Part shown: positions 42,096 to 51,736 of the stretch, piece after piece
How positions within the stretch are numbered: position 1 is the first letter of the stretch
Layout: every line of letters starts with the position of its first letter
From: Desulfarculaceae bacterium
GTDB taxonomy: Bacteria > Desulfobacterota > Desulfarculia > Desulfarculales > Desulfarculaceae
Direction of reading: 5' to 3'
NCBI GenBank assembly: GCA_021737645.1
Contig: JAIPDO010000007.1
Coordinates: 37,362 to 101,361 of the forward strand
DNA length: 64,000 nt
The notes under the pieces: generated by a model
What the model saw: only the letters and a program-made list of their open reading frames with translations
Database searches by the model: none
Told to the model about the DNA's origin: nothing
Translations under genes and position numbers: made by a program

Positions 42096-43487
42096 ATGAG
42101 GGGATTGGCCAAAGACCTGGCTCGCCTGGTGGGGCCGGAGGGATTCAGCACCCAGCCCGAGGACCTGCTAGTCTACCGGCACGACGCCATCGCCTACTTT
42201 GCCCAAGGCGACCCGGCGGCGGTGGTGCTGCCCACGGGCACCACCCAGGCCGCCAAGGTCATGGCCTATGCCTCGCAACACGGCATCCCCCTGACCCCGC
42301 GCGGGGCGGGCAGCGGCCTCAGCGGCGGCTGCACCCCCGTACGAGGGGGCATAGTGCTGGACACCAAGCGGATGAAAGGCATCCTGGAAATAAACCGGGG
42401 CAACCTCACCGCCCGCGTGGAAGCGGGGGTGGTGCTGGCCGACTTCCAGCAGGCGGTGGAGGGCCAGGGGTTTTTCTATCCCCCGGACCCCCAGAGCAAG
42501 AGCGTGTGCACCCTGGGAGGCAACGTGGCCACTCGGGCGGGCGGGCCCCGGGCGGTGAAGTACGGCACCACCGTCAACTACGTGCTGGGCCTGGAGGCGG
42601 TGTTGCCCGACGGCGAGGTGATAAGAACCGGCAGCGCCTGCGTAAAGCACTCGGCCGGTTACGACCTCACCCATCTGCTCACCGGCTCCGAAGGCACCCT
42701 GGCCCTGATAACCCAGGCCACCCTGCGCCTGCTGCCCAAACCACCGGCCACCTGCACCGCCCTGGCGGTGTGCCCCACCATGGACATGGCCGCGCGCATC
42801 GTCTCCGAGACCATCGCGGGCGGGGTGGTGCCTTCCATGCTGGAGCTTTTGACCACCGCCTCCTTGGCGGTGTTCAACCGCTTCGTCAGCCCTCCCCTGC
42901 CCGAGGAGGGCGAGGCATGCCTGCTCATGGAGTTCGACGGCACTGCCCAGGAGGCCTTGCGCCAGGCCCAGGAGATGGCCGATGCCTGCCGGGACATGGG
43001 AGCCATTGATGTGCGGGTGGTGCCCCAAACCGATGAGGCGGCGGTGTACTGGATGGTGCGCTCGCGTCTTTATCCCCTGGTAGTCAGCCGCTTCAAGCGG
43101 GTGGTCACCGAAGATGTCACCGTGCCCCGCGACCGTATCCCCGAATTTGCCACCAAGGTGATGGGTATTGCCCAAGAAATGGGCCTGGCCATGGGCCTTA
43201 CCGGCCACGCGGGCGACGGCAACATGCACCCCACCATCCGCATGGACGAAGTGAGCGACGAGTTGCAAGCGCGGGCCGACCAGGCCATGGCCAAGGTCAT
43301 CAAGGCCGGGCTGGCTCTGGGCGGGGTGATCAGCGGGGAGCACGGAGTGGGCCTGCACAAGGCACAGTTCCTGGAACTGGAGCTGGGCCGGGAGCAGGTC
43401 GCCCTGATGCGGCGCATCAAAAAGGCCTTTGACCCCACGGGCATAATGAATCCGGGAAAGATATGGCCTCCGGAACTGGAGACCTGA
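42096..43487 (+). CDS. FAD-linked 2-hydroxy-acid dehydrogenase (GlcD type)
   Basis: A 463-aa flavoprotein of the glycolate oxidase/D-lactate dehydrogenase family. The PCMH-type FAD domain has PRGAGSGLSGGCTPVRGG. The C-terminal domain has GHAGDGNMHPTI and GVISGEHGVGLHKAQFL. It oxidises a D-2-hydroxy acid to the 2-oxo acid, with electrons passed to the Fe-S partner encoded next (TGATG overlap). The match to a specific substrate (glycolate, lactate, or a larger acid) cannot be decided, but the following oxo-acid oxidoreductase favours a larger or aromatic one. Confidence 0.92.
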   Translation: MRGLAKDLARLVGPEGFSTQPEDLLVYRHDAIAYFAQGDPAAVVLPTGTTQAAKVMAYASQHGIPLTPRGAGSGLSGGCTPVRGGIVLDTKRMKGILEINRGNLTARVEAGVVLADFQQAVEGQGFFYPPDPQSKSVCTLGGNVATRAGGPRAVKYGTTVNYVLGLEAVLPDGEVIRTGSACVKHSAGYDLTHLLTGSEGTLALITQATLRLLPKPPATCTALAVCPTMDMAARIVSETIAGGVVPSMLELLTTASLAVFNRFVSPPLPEEGEACLLMEFDGTAQEALRQAQEMADACRDMGAIDVRVVPQTDEAAVYWMVRSRLYPLVVSRFKRVVTEDVTVPRDRIPEFATKVMGIAQEMGLAMGLTGHAGDGNMHPTIRMDEVSDELQARADQAMAKVIKAGLALGGVISGEHGVGLHKAQFLELELGREQVALMRRIKKAFDPTGIMNPGKIWPPELET

Positions 43488-44683
43488 TGCAGGGCTTGGA
43501 GCAATACCGGGAGGCCCTGGAGCGCTGCTCCCAATGCGGCTATTGCCAGGCTTCATGCCCCGTGTTTTCCCAGGAACTGTTGGAGTCCTACACCGCCCGG
43601 GGCCGCACTCTGCTCATCAAGGCCGCGCTCATGGACGGGGCCCTTCCCGTGGGCAAGCGCACCAAGGAGATCGTGGCCAACTGCCTGCTCTGCGGCACCT
43701 GCGCCCACACCTGTCCCGGCGGCCTGCCCCTGGATGAAATATTCGTGGCCGCCCGCAACCAACTTCGGCCAAGCGGCCCGGCGGCTTCGCTCAAGCGAAG
43801 CTTGCACCGCAAGCTCATGGAGCAGCGGGGGCACCCCGGCGCCCTGGGCAAGCTGGGGCCACTGGCCAAGACCATGGGCCTGGCCCCGGCCGACCTGCCC
43901 CAACCGGCGGCCCATCCCTTCCTGGCCGACCAGCCCGAAGTGTTAAAGCCCAGCGGCCAGATGCGGGCTCGGGTGGCCTGGTTCGTGGGATGCGCGGCCA
44001 ACAGCCTACACCTGGACACCGCCCAGGCGGTGCGCAAGGTTCTGCTGGCCAACGGGGTGGAGGTGGTGCTGCCCCAAGAGTTGGCCTGCTGCGGTCTGCC
44101 CGCCCTGGCCCAGGGCGAGGTGGACATGGCCCAGGATCTGGCCCGACGCAACTTGGCTGCCCTTGCCGCCCAGGAGGTAGACGCGGTGGTCACCGAGTGC
44201 ACCTCCTGCGTACTCATGCTGCGCGACAAGATGACCCGCCTGTTCGAGCCCGAAAGCCCCGAGGCCCAGGCCGCTCAGGCGCTGGCCCCCAAGGTCATGG
44301 AGGTGGGGGCCTTCCTGCATAAGCTGGGCCTTAGCCAAGCGCCCCAGGGACGCGACATCTCCTACACCCTGCACCAGCCCTGCCACGCCGCCGGTTTTGC
44401 CGCGCAGGTGCAGGCGGGTTTGGCCCTGCTGGAGCAGGTGCCCGGAGCCGATTACCGGCCCATGGCCGATCCGGCGGCCTGCTGCGGAGCGGGGGGCGAC
44501 TTTTTCCTGAAAAACCAGGCTCTCTCCCAAGGGGTGAGGCAGAGTAAAATGGACCAGATAGAGCGGAGCCGGGCGGAGGTGGTGGTGACCCCTTGCCCAG
44601 CCTGCCGTCACTACCTGGGCCTGGCCCTGGGGCCGGACAAGGTTAAACATCCCCTGGCGCTGTTGGCCGGGGCTTACGAATAG
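43487..44683 (+). CDS. Fe-S subunit of 2-hydroxy-acid dehydrogenase (GlcF type)
   Basis: A 398-aa electron-transfer protein. Two 4Fe-4S sites near the N-terminus read CSQCGYCQASCP and CLLCGTCAHTCP, and two cysteine-rich CCG domains follow (CCGLPAL and CCGAGGDFFLKN). This is the GlcF/HdrD arrangement. I chose ATG 43487, overlapping the stop of the GlcD gene, with GGAG upstream; an ATG at 43463 is possible. It is probably attached to the inner face of the membrane or to a cytoplasmic electron carrier. Confidence 0.92.
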   Translation: MQGLEQYREALERCSQCGYCQASCPVFSQELLESYTARGRTLLIKAALMDGALPVGKRTKEIVANCLLCGTCAHTCPGGLPLDEIFVAARNQLRPSGPAASLKRSLHRKLMEQRGHPGALGKLGPLAKTMGLAPADLPQPAAHPFLADQPEVLKPSGQMRARVAWFVGCAANSLHLDTAQAVRKVLLANGVEVVLPQELACCGLPALAQGEVDMAQDLARRNLAALAAQEVDAVVTECTSCVLMLRDKMTRLFEPESPEAQAAQALAPKVMEVGAFLHKLGLSQAPQGRDISYTLHQPCHAAGFAAQVQAGLALLEQVPGADYRPMADPAACCGAGGDFFLKNQALSQGVRQSKMDQIERSRAEVVVTPCPACRHYLGLALGPDKVKHPLALLAGAYE

Positions 44684-44702
44684 CATTTACTGCTCGAGGT
44701 CA

Positions 44703-45836
44703 ATGGAGATGATTACCCGAGGACCGCGACAATTACTGGCGGAAGTTCAAGAGCCCGGCCTGTGCATCGGCTGCGGCTCCTGCGTGGAGTTGTGCCCCTA
44801 TTTTCGCAGCCACGGGGGCAAAACGGTGATGCTGCACGACTGCGACCTGCCCGAGGGCCGCTGTCATGCCTGGTGCCCCAAAACCGAGTTGGATCTGGAA
44901 GGCCTGGCCCAAGAGCTGTGGGGCGCGCCGTACTCCGCCCAGGGCATGGGGCCGCATCTGGCGGTGGTGGCGGCCAAGGCCGGACCGCGCCTGGAGGCTG
45001 GAAATTATCAGGCAGGCGGCACGGTGTCGGCCTTGGCCTGCGCCGCCTTGGAGCAGGGCCTGGTACAAGGGGCGATCCTCACTGGCGGCCGGGGCTTGGA
45101 CACTGCGCCCACTTTGGCCACCACGGCCGAGGAAGTCATGGCCTGCTCGGGTTCCAAGTTCACCGCCGCACCTACTTTGGCCGCCCTGAACCGGGCCCAG
45201 GCCCAGGGGCGCGGCCCTCTGGCGGTGGTGGCCACCCCCTGTCAGGCGGCGGCCTTGGCCCAACGCCGGACCAAACCATCGCCCCTGCGGGGAATGGCGG
45301 GGCCTGCCGAGTTGGTGGTGGGCCTGTTCTGCAACTGGTCCCTGTCGCCCCAAGGCTTGGAGCGATTTTTGGCCCAACGGGTGGAACTGGAGCAAATCCG
45401 CTCCATGGACATCCCCCCGCCTCCGGCCGGAGTGTTGCAGGTTCAGACCACGGACGGCTCCCTGGAAATACCTCTGGATGAAATACGCGACCTTATTCCC
45501 CCCGCTTGTGCCGTTTGCCCGGACATGACCTCCGAGTGGGCCGACCTGTCCGTGGGCATGTACGAGGGGCGGCCGGGGTGGAACACCCTGGTGGTGCGCA
45601 ACGAAAAAGCGCGGGCCCTCACCGAGGCGGCAGTGGAATCCGGGTGGCTGGTAGTGGAAGAATTCCCGGCGGACAACCAGGAGCATCTAATGCAAGCGGC
45701 AGAGGGTAAGAGAAGCCGTGGCCTGGGCGCCGCCCTGGCCCAGGGCCTACTGGGTGGTCCCGGCGATGACCAGCCCAAGGCCATCCGGGTGAGCCCGGAG
45801 CTTTACCAGGCCGTCGAGAGCGGGGAGGTGGCGTGA
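44703..45836 (+). CDS. FrhB-type F420/ferredoxin-linked oxidoreductase subunit
   Basis: A 377-aa protein of the coenzyme F420 hydrogenase/dehydrogenase beta-subunit family. An N-terminal 4Fe-4S motif CIGCGSCVELCP is followed by CHAWCP, and the C-terminal half has the family segment CAVCPDMTSEWADLSVGM. In bacteria such proteins pass electrons between flavin, ferredoxin and hydrodisulfide-type partners. Here it lies between the GlcF-type protein and the oxo-acid:ferredoxin oxidoreductase, so it may link the two through ferredoxin. The start is ATG 44703; the ATG at 44709 is also possible. Confidence 0.85.
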   Translation: MEMITRGPRQLLAEVQEPGLCIGCGSCVELCPYFRSHGGKTVMLHDCDLPEGRCHAWCPKTELDLEGLAQELWGAPYSAQGMGPHLAVVAAKAGPRLEAGNYQAGGTVSALACAALEQGLVQGAILTGGRGLDTAPTLATTAEEVMACSGSKFTAAPTLAALNRAQAQGRGPLAVVATPCQAAALAQRRTKPSPLRGMAGPAELVVGLFCNWSLSPQGLERFLAQRVELEQIRSMDIPPPPAGVLQVQTTDGSLEIPLDEIRDLIPPACAVCPDMTSEWADLSVGMYEGRPGWNTLVVRNEKARALTEAAVESGWLVVEEFPADNQEHLMQAAEGKRSRGLGAALAQGLLGGPGDDQPKAIRVSPELYQAVESGEVA

Positions 45837-47752
45837 TGCAGGGACAACGCCGAACCATGATGGGCAACCAGGCCATCACTCAGGGCGCCCTGGAGGCCGG
45901 GGTGCGGGTGGCCGCCGGTTATCCCGGCACGCCCTCGTCGGAGATAATCCAGAACCTGGCGAACGCGGCCGATGAGCACGGCCTGTACGTGGAGTGGTCC
46001 ATCAACGAGAAGGTATCCCTGGAGGTGGCGGCGGCGGCCTCATTGGCCGGGCTGCGCTCTTTGTGCGCCATGAAGCAGAACGGGGTCAACGTGGCCTCGG
46101 ACTTTCTCCTGCACCTGGCCGGCTCCGGCATTCGGGCGGGCATGGTACTGGTGCATTGCGACGACCCCGGCGCGCTCTCCAGCGTGAACGAAGGCGAATC
46201 GCGCCATTTCGCGCGCATGCTGGAGCTGCCCCTCTTGGAACCCAGCGATTTCCAGGAAGCCAAGGACATGACCAAATGGGCCTTCGAGCTTTCCGAGGAG
46301 ATCGGCAACCTGGTGATGCTGCGCAGCGTCACCAGACTTTCACACGCCAGCGGCGGCGTGGTGCCCGGCACCATCCCCGCGCCCCAGGGCAAGGCCCGCT
46401 TCGATCACCACGGCACCCTGCTGGACAAGGGCCACGGCCCGGTGTCCTCCTCCCCGGTGGCCTACAAGCACCGCCTGCAACAGGAGAAGCTGGCCCGGGC
46501 GGTAGAGCTGTTCGAGGACTCGCCCTTCAACTCCTACGTGGGGCCGGAAAGCCCGGAGCTGTTGGTCATCACCTCCAGCATATGCAACCTTTACGTTAAA
46601 GAGGCCCTGGCCCTGCTGGACGCCTCGGGCCGGGTGGGAGTACTCAAACTGGGCACCACCTGGCCCCTGCCGCCCAAGCTGCTCCAGCGCCACCTTGAGC
46701 GCTGCGACCGGGTGTTGGTGGTTGAAGAGGTGATCCCCTTCCTGGAGGAGAACGTCAAGATCGCGGCGGCGGAGATGGCCGGGGAGATCGGAGCCAAACG
46801 CTTCTTCGGCAAGCGCGATGGCACCCTGCCCGCCCAGGGCGAGCTGAACCCGGACCTGGTGCTTAAAGCCTTGGCGGGCATCCTGGATCTGCCTTACCAG
46901 GCCCGCCCGAAGCAGTACGACCGCCTGGCCCAGGAACTGGCCCCCCAAGCCACCCAGGAACGTGATCTGGCCTTTTGCCCCGGCTGCCCCCACCGCGCCT
47001 CCTTCTGGTCCCTTAAAGAGGCCCTGGCCCTGGACGCCCGGGACGGCTTTATCTGCGGAGACATAGGCTGCTACTCGCTGGCCATGCGCCCCACCGGATA
47101 CGGCATGCTCAAGACCCTGCTCGCCATGGGCTCGGGTGCTGGCATGGCCAGCGGCTTCGGCCAATTTGGCCGCTTCGGCATGGACCAGCCGGTGATGGCC
47201 GTATCCGGTGACTCCACCTTTTATCACGCGGTGATTCCGGCGCTGATCAACGCGGTGCACCAAAAGTCGCCCATGAGCCTTGTGGTGCTGGACAACAGCG
47301 GCACGGCCATGACCGGCTTCCAGCCCCACCCCGGCACCGAGGCCAACGCTATGGGCCATCCGGTGCCGCCAGTGGGCATCGAGGCCATCTGCCGCTCCCT
47401 GGGGGCTGAGGTCACGGTGTGCGACCCCTTTGACCTGGAAGCCACCCAGACGGCGGCGTTGGCGCTTTTGGCCGATCAGTCCACGGCCAAGGTGCTCATC
47501 CTGCGCCAGGCCTGTGCCCTGAGCCCCCAGCGCAAAGGCACCAAGCCCTACGACGTTAAGGTGGACCCGGAAAAATGCCTGGGCGATCAGTGCGGCTGCA
47601 ACCGCCTGTGCACCAGGGTTTTCGGTTGCCCCGGCCTGGCCTGGGAAAAACAAAGCGGTAAGGCGCGCATCGACGAGGTGATCTGCGCCGGGTGCGGGGT
47701 GTGCGCCTCGGTGTGCCCCCAAGGGGCCATCATCAAGAGTGAAAGGGCCTGA
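45836..47752 (+). CDS. Indolepyruvate-type 2-oxoacid:ferredoxin oxidoreductase alpha subunit (IorA type)
   Basis: A 638-aa TPP enzyme that oxidatively decarboxylates a 2-oxo acid to acyl-CoA and reduces ferredoxin. Order: pyrimidine-binding domain (AAGYPGTPSSEI, then ISMEV-like NEKVSLEVAAAAS), a middle domain, the TPP domain with GDIGCYSLAM and GDSTFYHA, and two C-terminal ferredoxin clusters (CLGDQCGCNRLC and CAGCGVCASVCP). ATG 45836 has GGGGAGG upstream and overlaps the FrhB-type gene. Typical substrates of this class are aryl pyruvates; a branched or aliphatic oxo acid is also possible. Confidence 0.92.
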   Translation: MQGQRRTMMGNQAITQGALEAGVRVAAGYPGTPSSEIIQNLANAADEHGLYVEWSINEKVSLEVAAAASLAGLRSLCAMKQNGVNVASDFLLHLAGSGIRAGMVLVHCDDPGALSSVNEGESRHFARMLELPLLEPSDFQEAKDMTKWAFELSEEIGNLVMLRSVTRLSHASGGVVPGTIPAPQGKARFDHHGTLLDKGHGPVSSSPVAYKHRLQQEKLARAVELFEDSPFNSYVGPESPELLVITSSICNLYVKEALALLDASGRVGVLKLGTTWPLPPKLLQRHLERCDRVLVVEEVIPFLEENVKIAAAEMAGEIGAKRFFGKRDGTLPAQGELNPDLVLKALAGILDLPYQARPKQYDRLAQELAPQATQERDLAFCPGCPHRASFWSLKEALALDARDGFICGDIGCYSLAMRPTGYGMLKTLLAMGSGAGMASGFGQFGRFGMDQPVMAVSGDSTFYHAVIPALINAVHQKSPMSLVVLDNSGTAMTGFQPHPGTEANAMGHPVPPVGIEAICRSLGAEVTVCDPFDLEATQTAALALLADQSTAKVLILRQACALSPQRKGTKPYDVKVDPEKCLGDQCGCNRLCTRVFGCPGLAWEKQSGKARIDEVICAGCGVCASVCPQGAIIKSERA

Positions 47753-47755
47753 GTC

Positions 47756-48376
47756 ATGGCTACGGCAAAACTGATTCACGATCCCTACAATCTGATCATC
47801 ACCGGGGTGGGCGGCCAGGGTAACGTGCTGGCCTCGCGCATGCTGGGCAACGTACTCACCAGCCAGGGCCTGTGGGTGACCATCGGCGAAACCTTTGGCG
47901 CTTCCCAGCGGGGCGGCTCGGTGATGAGCCACCTCCGCGTTTCCGCCGATGGCTCCTGGTCTCCCCAGATACCCGAGGGCAAGGCTCACATGGTGCTGGC
48001 CCTGGAGCCCCTGGAGGCGCTCAGGGTGCTGGTGAAATACGGCAACCCTCAGGCCAAGGCCATAGTCAACTCCCGGCCCATTCTGCCGGTGGCGGCCATC
48101 TCCGGCAAGGCCGAGTATCCCGCTACCGAGGAGTTGGAGGGCATGCTGGCCCAACTCACCGCCCAGCGCTGGAGCATCCCGGCCACTGAAAAGGCCATGG
48201 AGCTGGGGGCCAGCATCTTCGCCAACATCATTATGATCGGAGCCTTGGCCGCCACCGGAGACCTGCCCGTATCCCGCGAGGGCTTCGAGGCCGAATTGCT
48301 CAGGGCTCTTGGCCCGGCCAAGGTGCCGACCAACCTGGAGGCCTATGACCTGGGCGCGGCCATGGTGGGAGGCTAG
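47756..48376 (+). CDS. 2-oxoacid:ferredoxin oxidoreductase beta subunit (IorB type)
   Basis: A 206-aa partner of the IorA-type subunit. The N-terminal IITGVGGQGNVLASRMLG and the GASQRGGSVMSHLRVS motif are typical of the gamma/beta domain of these enzymes. It starts 3 bp after the alpha gene. Together the two make the complete catalytic enzyme. Confidence 0.93.
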   Translation: MATAKLIHDPYNLIITGVGGQGNVLASRMLGNVLTSQGLWVTIGETFGASQRGGSVMSHLRVSADGSWSPQIPEGKAHMVLALEPLEALRVLVKYGNPQAKAIVNSRPILPVAAISGKAEYPATEELEGMLAQLTAQRWSIPATEKAMELGASIFANIIMIGALAATGDLPVSREGFEAELLRALGPAKVPTNLEAYDLGAAMVGG

Positions 48377-48383
48377 CCAAGCC

Positions 48384-49610
48384 ATGCAGCTTTCCCTGCC
48401 CCGCCGCCTTTGGTATGAAAACGACTCCCTGGATATAACCCTGCCGGACGACTGGCAGGTTGAGCTTTGCCCCATGGCCGGGGCCGGGCATCCGGCCCTT
48501 AGCCAAGCGAAAATCGAAGCCGCCCTGGCCCAGCCGGTGGGCTCGCCTCCGCTAAGAGAGTTGGCCCAGGGCAAGAAATCCGCGGTAATCGTCTTCGACG
48601 ACATGACCCGGCCCACCCGCTGCGCCCAAATCGCCCCGTTTCTGCTGAGGGAGATGGCCGCCGCCGGGGTGCCCGAAGAGCGCATCACCTTTGTCTGCGC
48701 CCTGGGCACCCACGGGGCCCTGAGTTTTCACGAGCTGCGCAAAAAGCTGGGCCAGGACCTCGTGGAGCGCTTCCGGGTGTTCAACCACAACACCTATGAA
48801 AACTGCGACGAGGTGGGCGTCACCAGCCGAGGAACCAGGGTGCTCATCAACCGCGAGGTGATGGCCGCCGAACTCAAGCTGGCCATAAGCTGCGTCACCG
48901 CCCATCCCTATGCCGGATTTTCTGGCGGGGGCAAGATTCTCATGCCCGGCGTGGCCCACATCGACTCCATAGCCGATCACCACACCAGGGTCATGGCCCT
49001 GGCGCCTGAGCGCGTGGGCCTTGGCAAGTTCGCAGGCAACCTGGTGCGCCAGGACATCGACGAGGCCGCCGATCTGGTGGGCCTGGACTTTTCGGTGAAC
49101 GTGCTGGTCAACCAGCGGGGCGAAGCCGCCGCGCTGGTGGCCGGAGACCTGCGCCGCTCCCATGCCAAGGCGGTGGAGCTGGCCCAGGGCTGGTACGCCA
49201 CCTCCCCCCGGCCCCGGGACGTGGACGTGGTGATCTCCAACGCCTTTGTCAAAGCCAACGAAATGCCCATCGCCGTGGCCCTGGCTCGGGGAGCATTGAA
49301 GCCCGAGGGCGGCACGGTGGTGGTCATCGCCGACTCGCCGGAGGGCCAGGTGGTGCACTACCTGTTGGGCCGTTTCGGCAGCGGTCATGGGGGCCGCATG
49401 TATCCAGTGCGCCTACTGCCGGACAACTTCAAGCTCATCATCATGGCCCCCTGTATGGACCGCACCTTTGGCGACTGGTTCGCCAACCCAGAGGTCATCA
49501 CCTTCAGCAAAACCTGGGCTCAGACCCAGGAACTGCTGGCAGGTGACTATGGTCCGGGCACCCGTGCGGCGATTTTGCCCAACGCAACCATGCAGTATTT
49601 CAAGAGTTAG
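48384..49610 (+). CDS. LarA-family racemase-like protein
   Basis: A 408-aa protein of the nickel-dependent lactate racemase family. Residues His110 (in GTHG), His174, Lys184 (in SGGGKILMPG) and His200 occupy the positions expected of the nickel-pincer cofactor site; Lys184 is where LarA attaches the cofactor. ATG 48384 has GGGAGG upstream; the frame to 48309 overlaps IorB. The cofactor-making LarB, LarC and LarE genes are not in the window. In this operon it may convert the L-2-hydroxy acid to the D form used by the GlcD-type enzyme. Many LarA homologues act on other acids. Confidence 0.85.
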   Translation: MQLSLPRRLWYENDSLDITLPDDWQVELCPMAGAGHPALSQAKIEAALAQPVGSPPLRELAQGKKSAVIVFDDMTRPTRCAQIAPFLLREMAAAGVPEERITFVCALGTHGALSFHELRKKLGQDLVERFRVFNHNTYENCDEVGVTSRGTRVLINREVMAAELKLAISCVTAHPYAGFSGGGKILMPGVAHIDSIADHHTRVMALAPERVGLGKFAGNLVRQDIDEAADLVGLDFSVNVLVNQRGEAAALVAGDLRRSHAKAVELAQGWYATSPRPRDVDVVISNAFVKANEMPIAVALARGALKPEGGTVVVIADSPEGQVVHYLLGRFGSGHGGRMYPVRLLPDNFKLIIMAPCMDRTFGDWFANPEVITFSKTWAQTQELLAGDYGPGTRAAILPNATMQYFKS

Positions 49611-49624
49611 ACCGGGAGCACATC

Positions 49625-50407
49625 ATGTCCGAACCCTTGGTTCAATATAAAATTGAAGACTTCATCGCTCATGTGACCCTGAACAACCCCCCCATGAACC
49701 CCCTCATCGCCGAAGCCAAAGAAGCGCTGCGCGAGGTGTTCCTGGAGTTGGAAGAGCGCAACGACCATGTGCGGGCGGTGGTGTTGTCCGGCGGCGGGGA
49801 CAAGGCCTTCGTCGCCGGAGCCGACATCAAGGCCTTTTTGGACCTCACCCCGGAAACCGCCCTGTCTCGCTTGAACAATACCCACCAGATTTTCTCTCTG
49901 GTTGAAAATTACCGCTGGCCGGTAATTGCTGCCATTCAAGGCTTTTGCCTGGGGGGTGGATTGGAACTGGCCCTTTGCTGCGATATACGCTACGCTGCCG
50001 CAGACGCGGTGCTGGGTTTCCCCGAGGTTAACCTGTCCATCTTTCCGGGTAACGGCGGCATGGCCAGAGCATTGCACTTCTTGGGCTTGGGCCGCTTCAA
50101 AGAGTTGGTTTACAGTGGACGCCGCATAACCGCCGCGGAGGCCTACGAATACGGCCTGGTAGAAAAAGTGGTGCCACACGAAGAACTCATGGCCGAGGCC
50201 ATGGGCCTGGCCAAGAGCATTGCTAAACGAGGCCCTCTGGGGGTGGCCGGAGCCAAAAAGGTGATCAACCAGACACGCGACCTGGCAGTGGAGCAGGCCC
50301 TGTCCGTGGAATCGCAAAATTGGTCCAAACTCGCCGCTACCCAGGACATGAAAGAAGGAGCCAAGGCTTTCGTTGAAAAACGAAAACCAATTTACCACTG
50401 CCGATGA
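49625..50407 (+). CDS. Enoyl-CoA hydratase/isomerase family protein
   Basis: A 260-aa crotonase with the oxyanion loop VAGADIKAFL. Both hydratase glutamates are kept, in GGGLELALCCD and FPEVNLSIFPGNGG. The stop overlaps the start of the transporter gene by 4 bp (ATGA). It sits in the hydroxy-acid operon, where it may hydrate an acyl-CoA product of the IorAB-type enzyme after dehydrogenation. It is a paralogue of the gene at 28385. Confidence 0.9.
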   Translation: MSEPLVQYKIEDFIAHVTLNNPPMNPLIAEAKEALREVFLELEERNDHVRAVVLSGGGDKAFVAGADIKAFLDLTPETALSRLNNTHQIFSLVENYRWPVIAAIQGFCLGGGLELALCCDIRYAAADAVLGFPEVNLSIFPGNGGMARALHFLGLGRFKELVYSGRRITAAEAYEYGLVEKVVPHEELMAEAMGLAKSIAKRGPLGVAGAKKVINQTRDLAVEQALSVESQNWSKLAATQDMKEGAKAFVEKRKPIYHCR

Positions 50408-51684
50408 AAAATGATGTTGACCTGCACGACAGCACCGTCGCTCTCCCGGCCGGTGTCTACTATGGTTGGTACGTGGTGGGCGTGGCCTTCTTGGCCAACT
50501 TCGCCGCGGCCGGCAGCCAATTTTATGCCTTCAACGCCTTCATGCTGCCCCTGTGCGAACTCCGGGGATGGACCAGGGCGGACATAAACCTAGCCCCCAT
50601 CATCGGCTTTATCTGCGGCCTGCTGGGCCAATACTCCTACGGCAGCATCATCTCCATCACCGGCCCCCGCCGCCTCATGGCCATGGGCGCGCTGGTGTCC
50701 GCCGCCGCTTTCGTCACCCTGGGTCAGGCGCAAGAGCTTTGGCTTTTTTACCTGGCCTACATTCTATTGATAATGGGCAACGCGGCCATGGCCTCGCTGG
50801 TGGCCAACACCGCCGTGTCCAACTGGTTCGTGCGCCTCAGGGGCAGGGCCATGGGCATGGCCACCAGCGGCTTAACCATGGCCGGGGTGATACTCCCCTT
50901 CGCGGCCTACCATTTGCTGCACACCGTGGGGTTGGGATGGGCCTTCGCCATCATCGGCCTGGGCATAGCCTGCTTGGCTCCTATTGCTTGGCTGGTGGTG
51001 CGCGACTCCCCAGAGTCCTGCGGCATGCTGCCCGACGGCCAAGCGGTGGCTCCCCAGGACAGGGCATCCATCAAAATCATGCCTCAGTCCCAGGTGCCTC
51101 CCAGCCAGCTCATAAAAAGCCCCTCTTTTTGGAAGGTGGGCATGGCCTATGGCCTGGCCAGCGCTGGAGTTTTCGCGGTGGTGTTCCAGTTGGGGCCCCG
51201 TTTCCAAGACCTGGGCATGGACGGCGACACCGCCATGATCATGGTGGCTCTTACCTCGGTGGCGGGCACCTGCGGCAAGTTCACCTGGGGCACCCTGTGC
51301 GACCGCTTCCCGCCCAACCGCTTGGCCGCGGTAATGTTCTCCATGGTGGGGCTGGGGCAAATCCTGGGTCTGGTGGCCAGCGGACCCATCACCGTGGGTT
51401 TTTTTATCTTGGTATTCGGTTTCGGCATGGGGGGCATCATGTCCACCTTCCCCATCATCAGCGCCTGGTGCTTCGGCCGGGCCGCCTTTGCCTCGGTGTT
51501 TCGCCTGTTGGCCCTGTTCCTGGGCCTGCAGGCGGTGGGCTATGTGTTGATGGGAGGCTCCTTCAGTCTCACCGGCTCCTATGACGCCGCCTACCTGGTT
51601 TTCATCTTCGTGGACATGGCCGCCGCCGCCGTGATCGTCACCGTAAAGCCCTCCGTCTGGGCCCAACCCAGCGCATCGAATTAG
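50404..51684 (+). CDS. MFS transporter, OFA (oxalate/formate antiporter) type
   Basis: A 426-aa inner-membrane transporter with about twelve hydrophobic segments. The N-terminal YYGWYVVGVAFLANF motif and GRAMGMATSGLTMAGVILPF are typical of the OFA and monocarboxylate branch of the major facilitator superfamily. It overlaps the hydratase gene by 4 bp. Together with the TRAP system it gives the operon two carboxylate carriers, one perhaps for exporting a product. Substrate and direction are unknown. Confidence 0.88.
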   Translation: MKNDVDLHDSTVALPAGVYYGWYVVGVAFLANFAAAGSQFYAFNAFMLPLCELRGWTRADINLAPIIGFICGLLGQYSYGSIISITGPRRLMAMGALVSAAAFVTLGQAQELWLFYLAYILLIMGNAAMASLVANTAVSNWFVRLRGRAMGMATSGLTMAGVILPFAAYHLLHTVGLGWAFAIIGLGIACLAPIAWLVVRDSPESCGMLPDGQAVAPQDRASIKIMPQSQVPPSQLIKSPSFWKVGMAYGLASAGVFAVVFQLGPRFQDLGMDGDTAMIMVALTSVAGTCGKFTWGTLCDRFPPNRLAAVMFSMVGLGQILGLVASGPITVGFFILVFGFGMGGIMSTFPIISAWCFGRAAFASVFRLLALFLGLQAVGYVLMGGSFSLTGSYDAAYLVFIFVDMAAAAVIVTVKPSVWAQPSASN

Positions 51685-51736
51685 GCCCGGAGCGACGGAC
51701 CGGCCCAGGGAATCGTTCAGAATCAGGGAGCCACAC

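Noticed and set aside
42168..43556. Minus-strand frame of 462 codons
   Set aside because: It is opposite the GlcD-type gene, which has intact FAD-binding motifs.
46340..48709. Minus-strand open frame of 789 codons
   Set aside because: It lies entirely opposite IorA, IorB and the LarA-like gene, has no domain pattern, and arises from GC-rich third codon positions.
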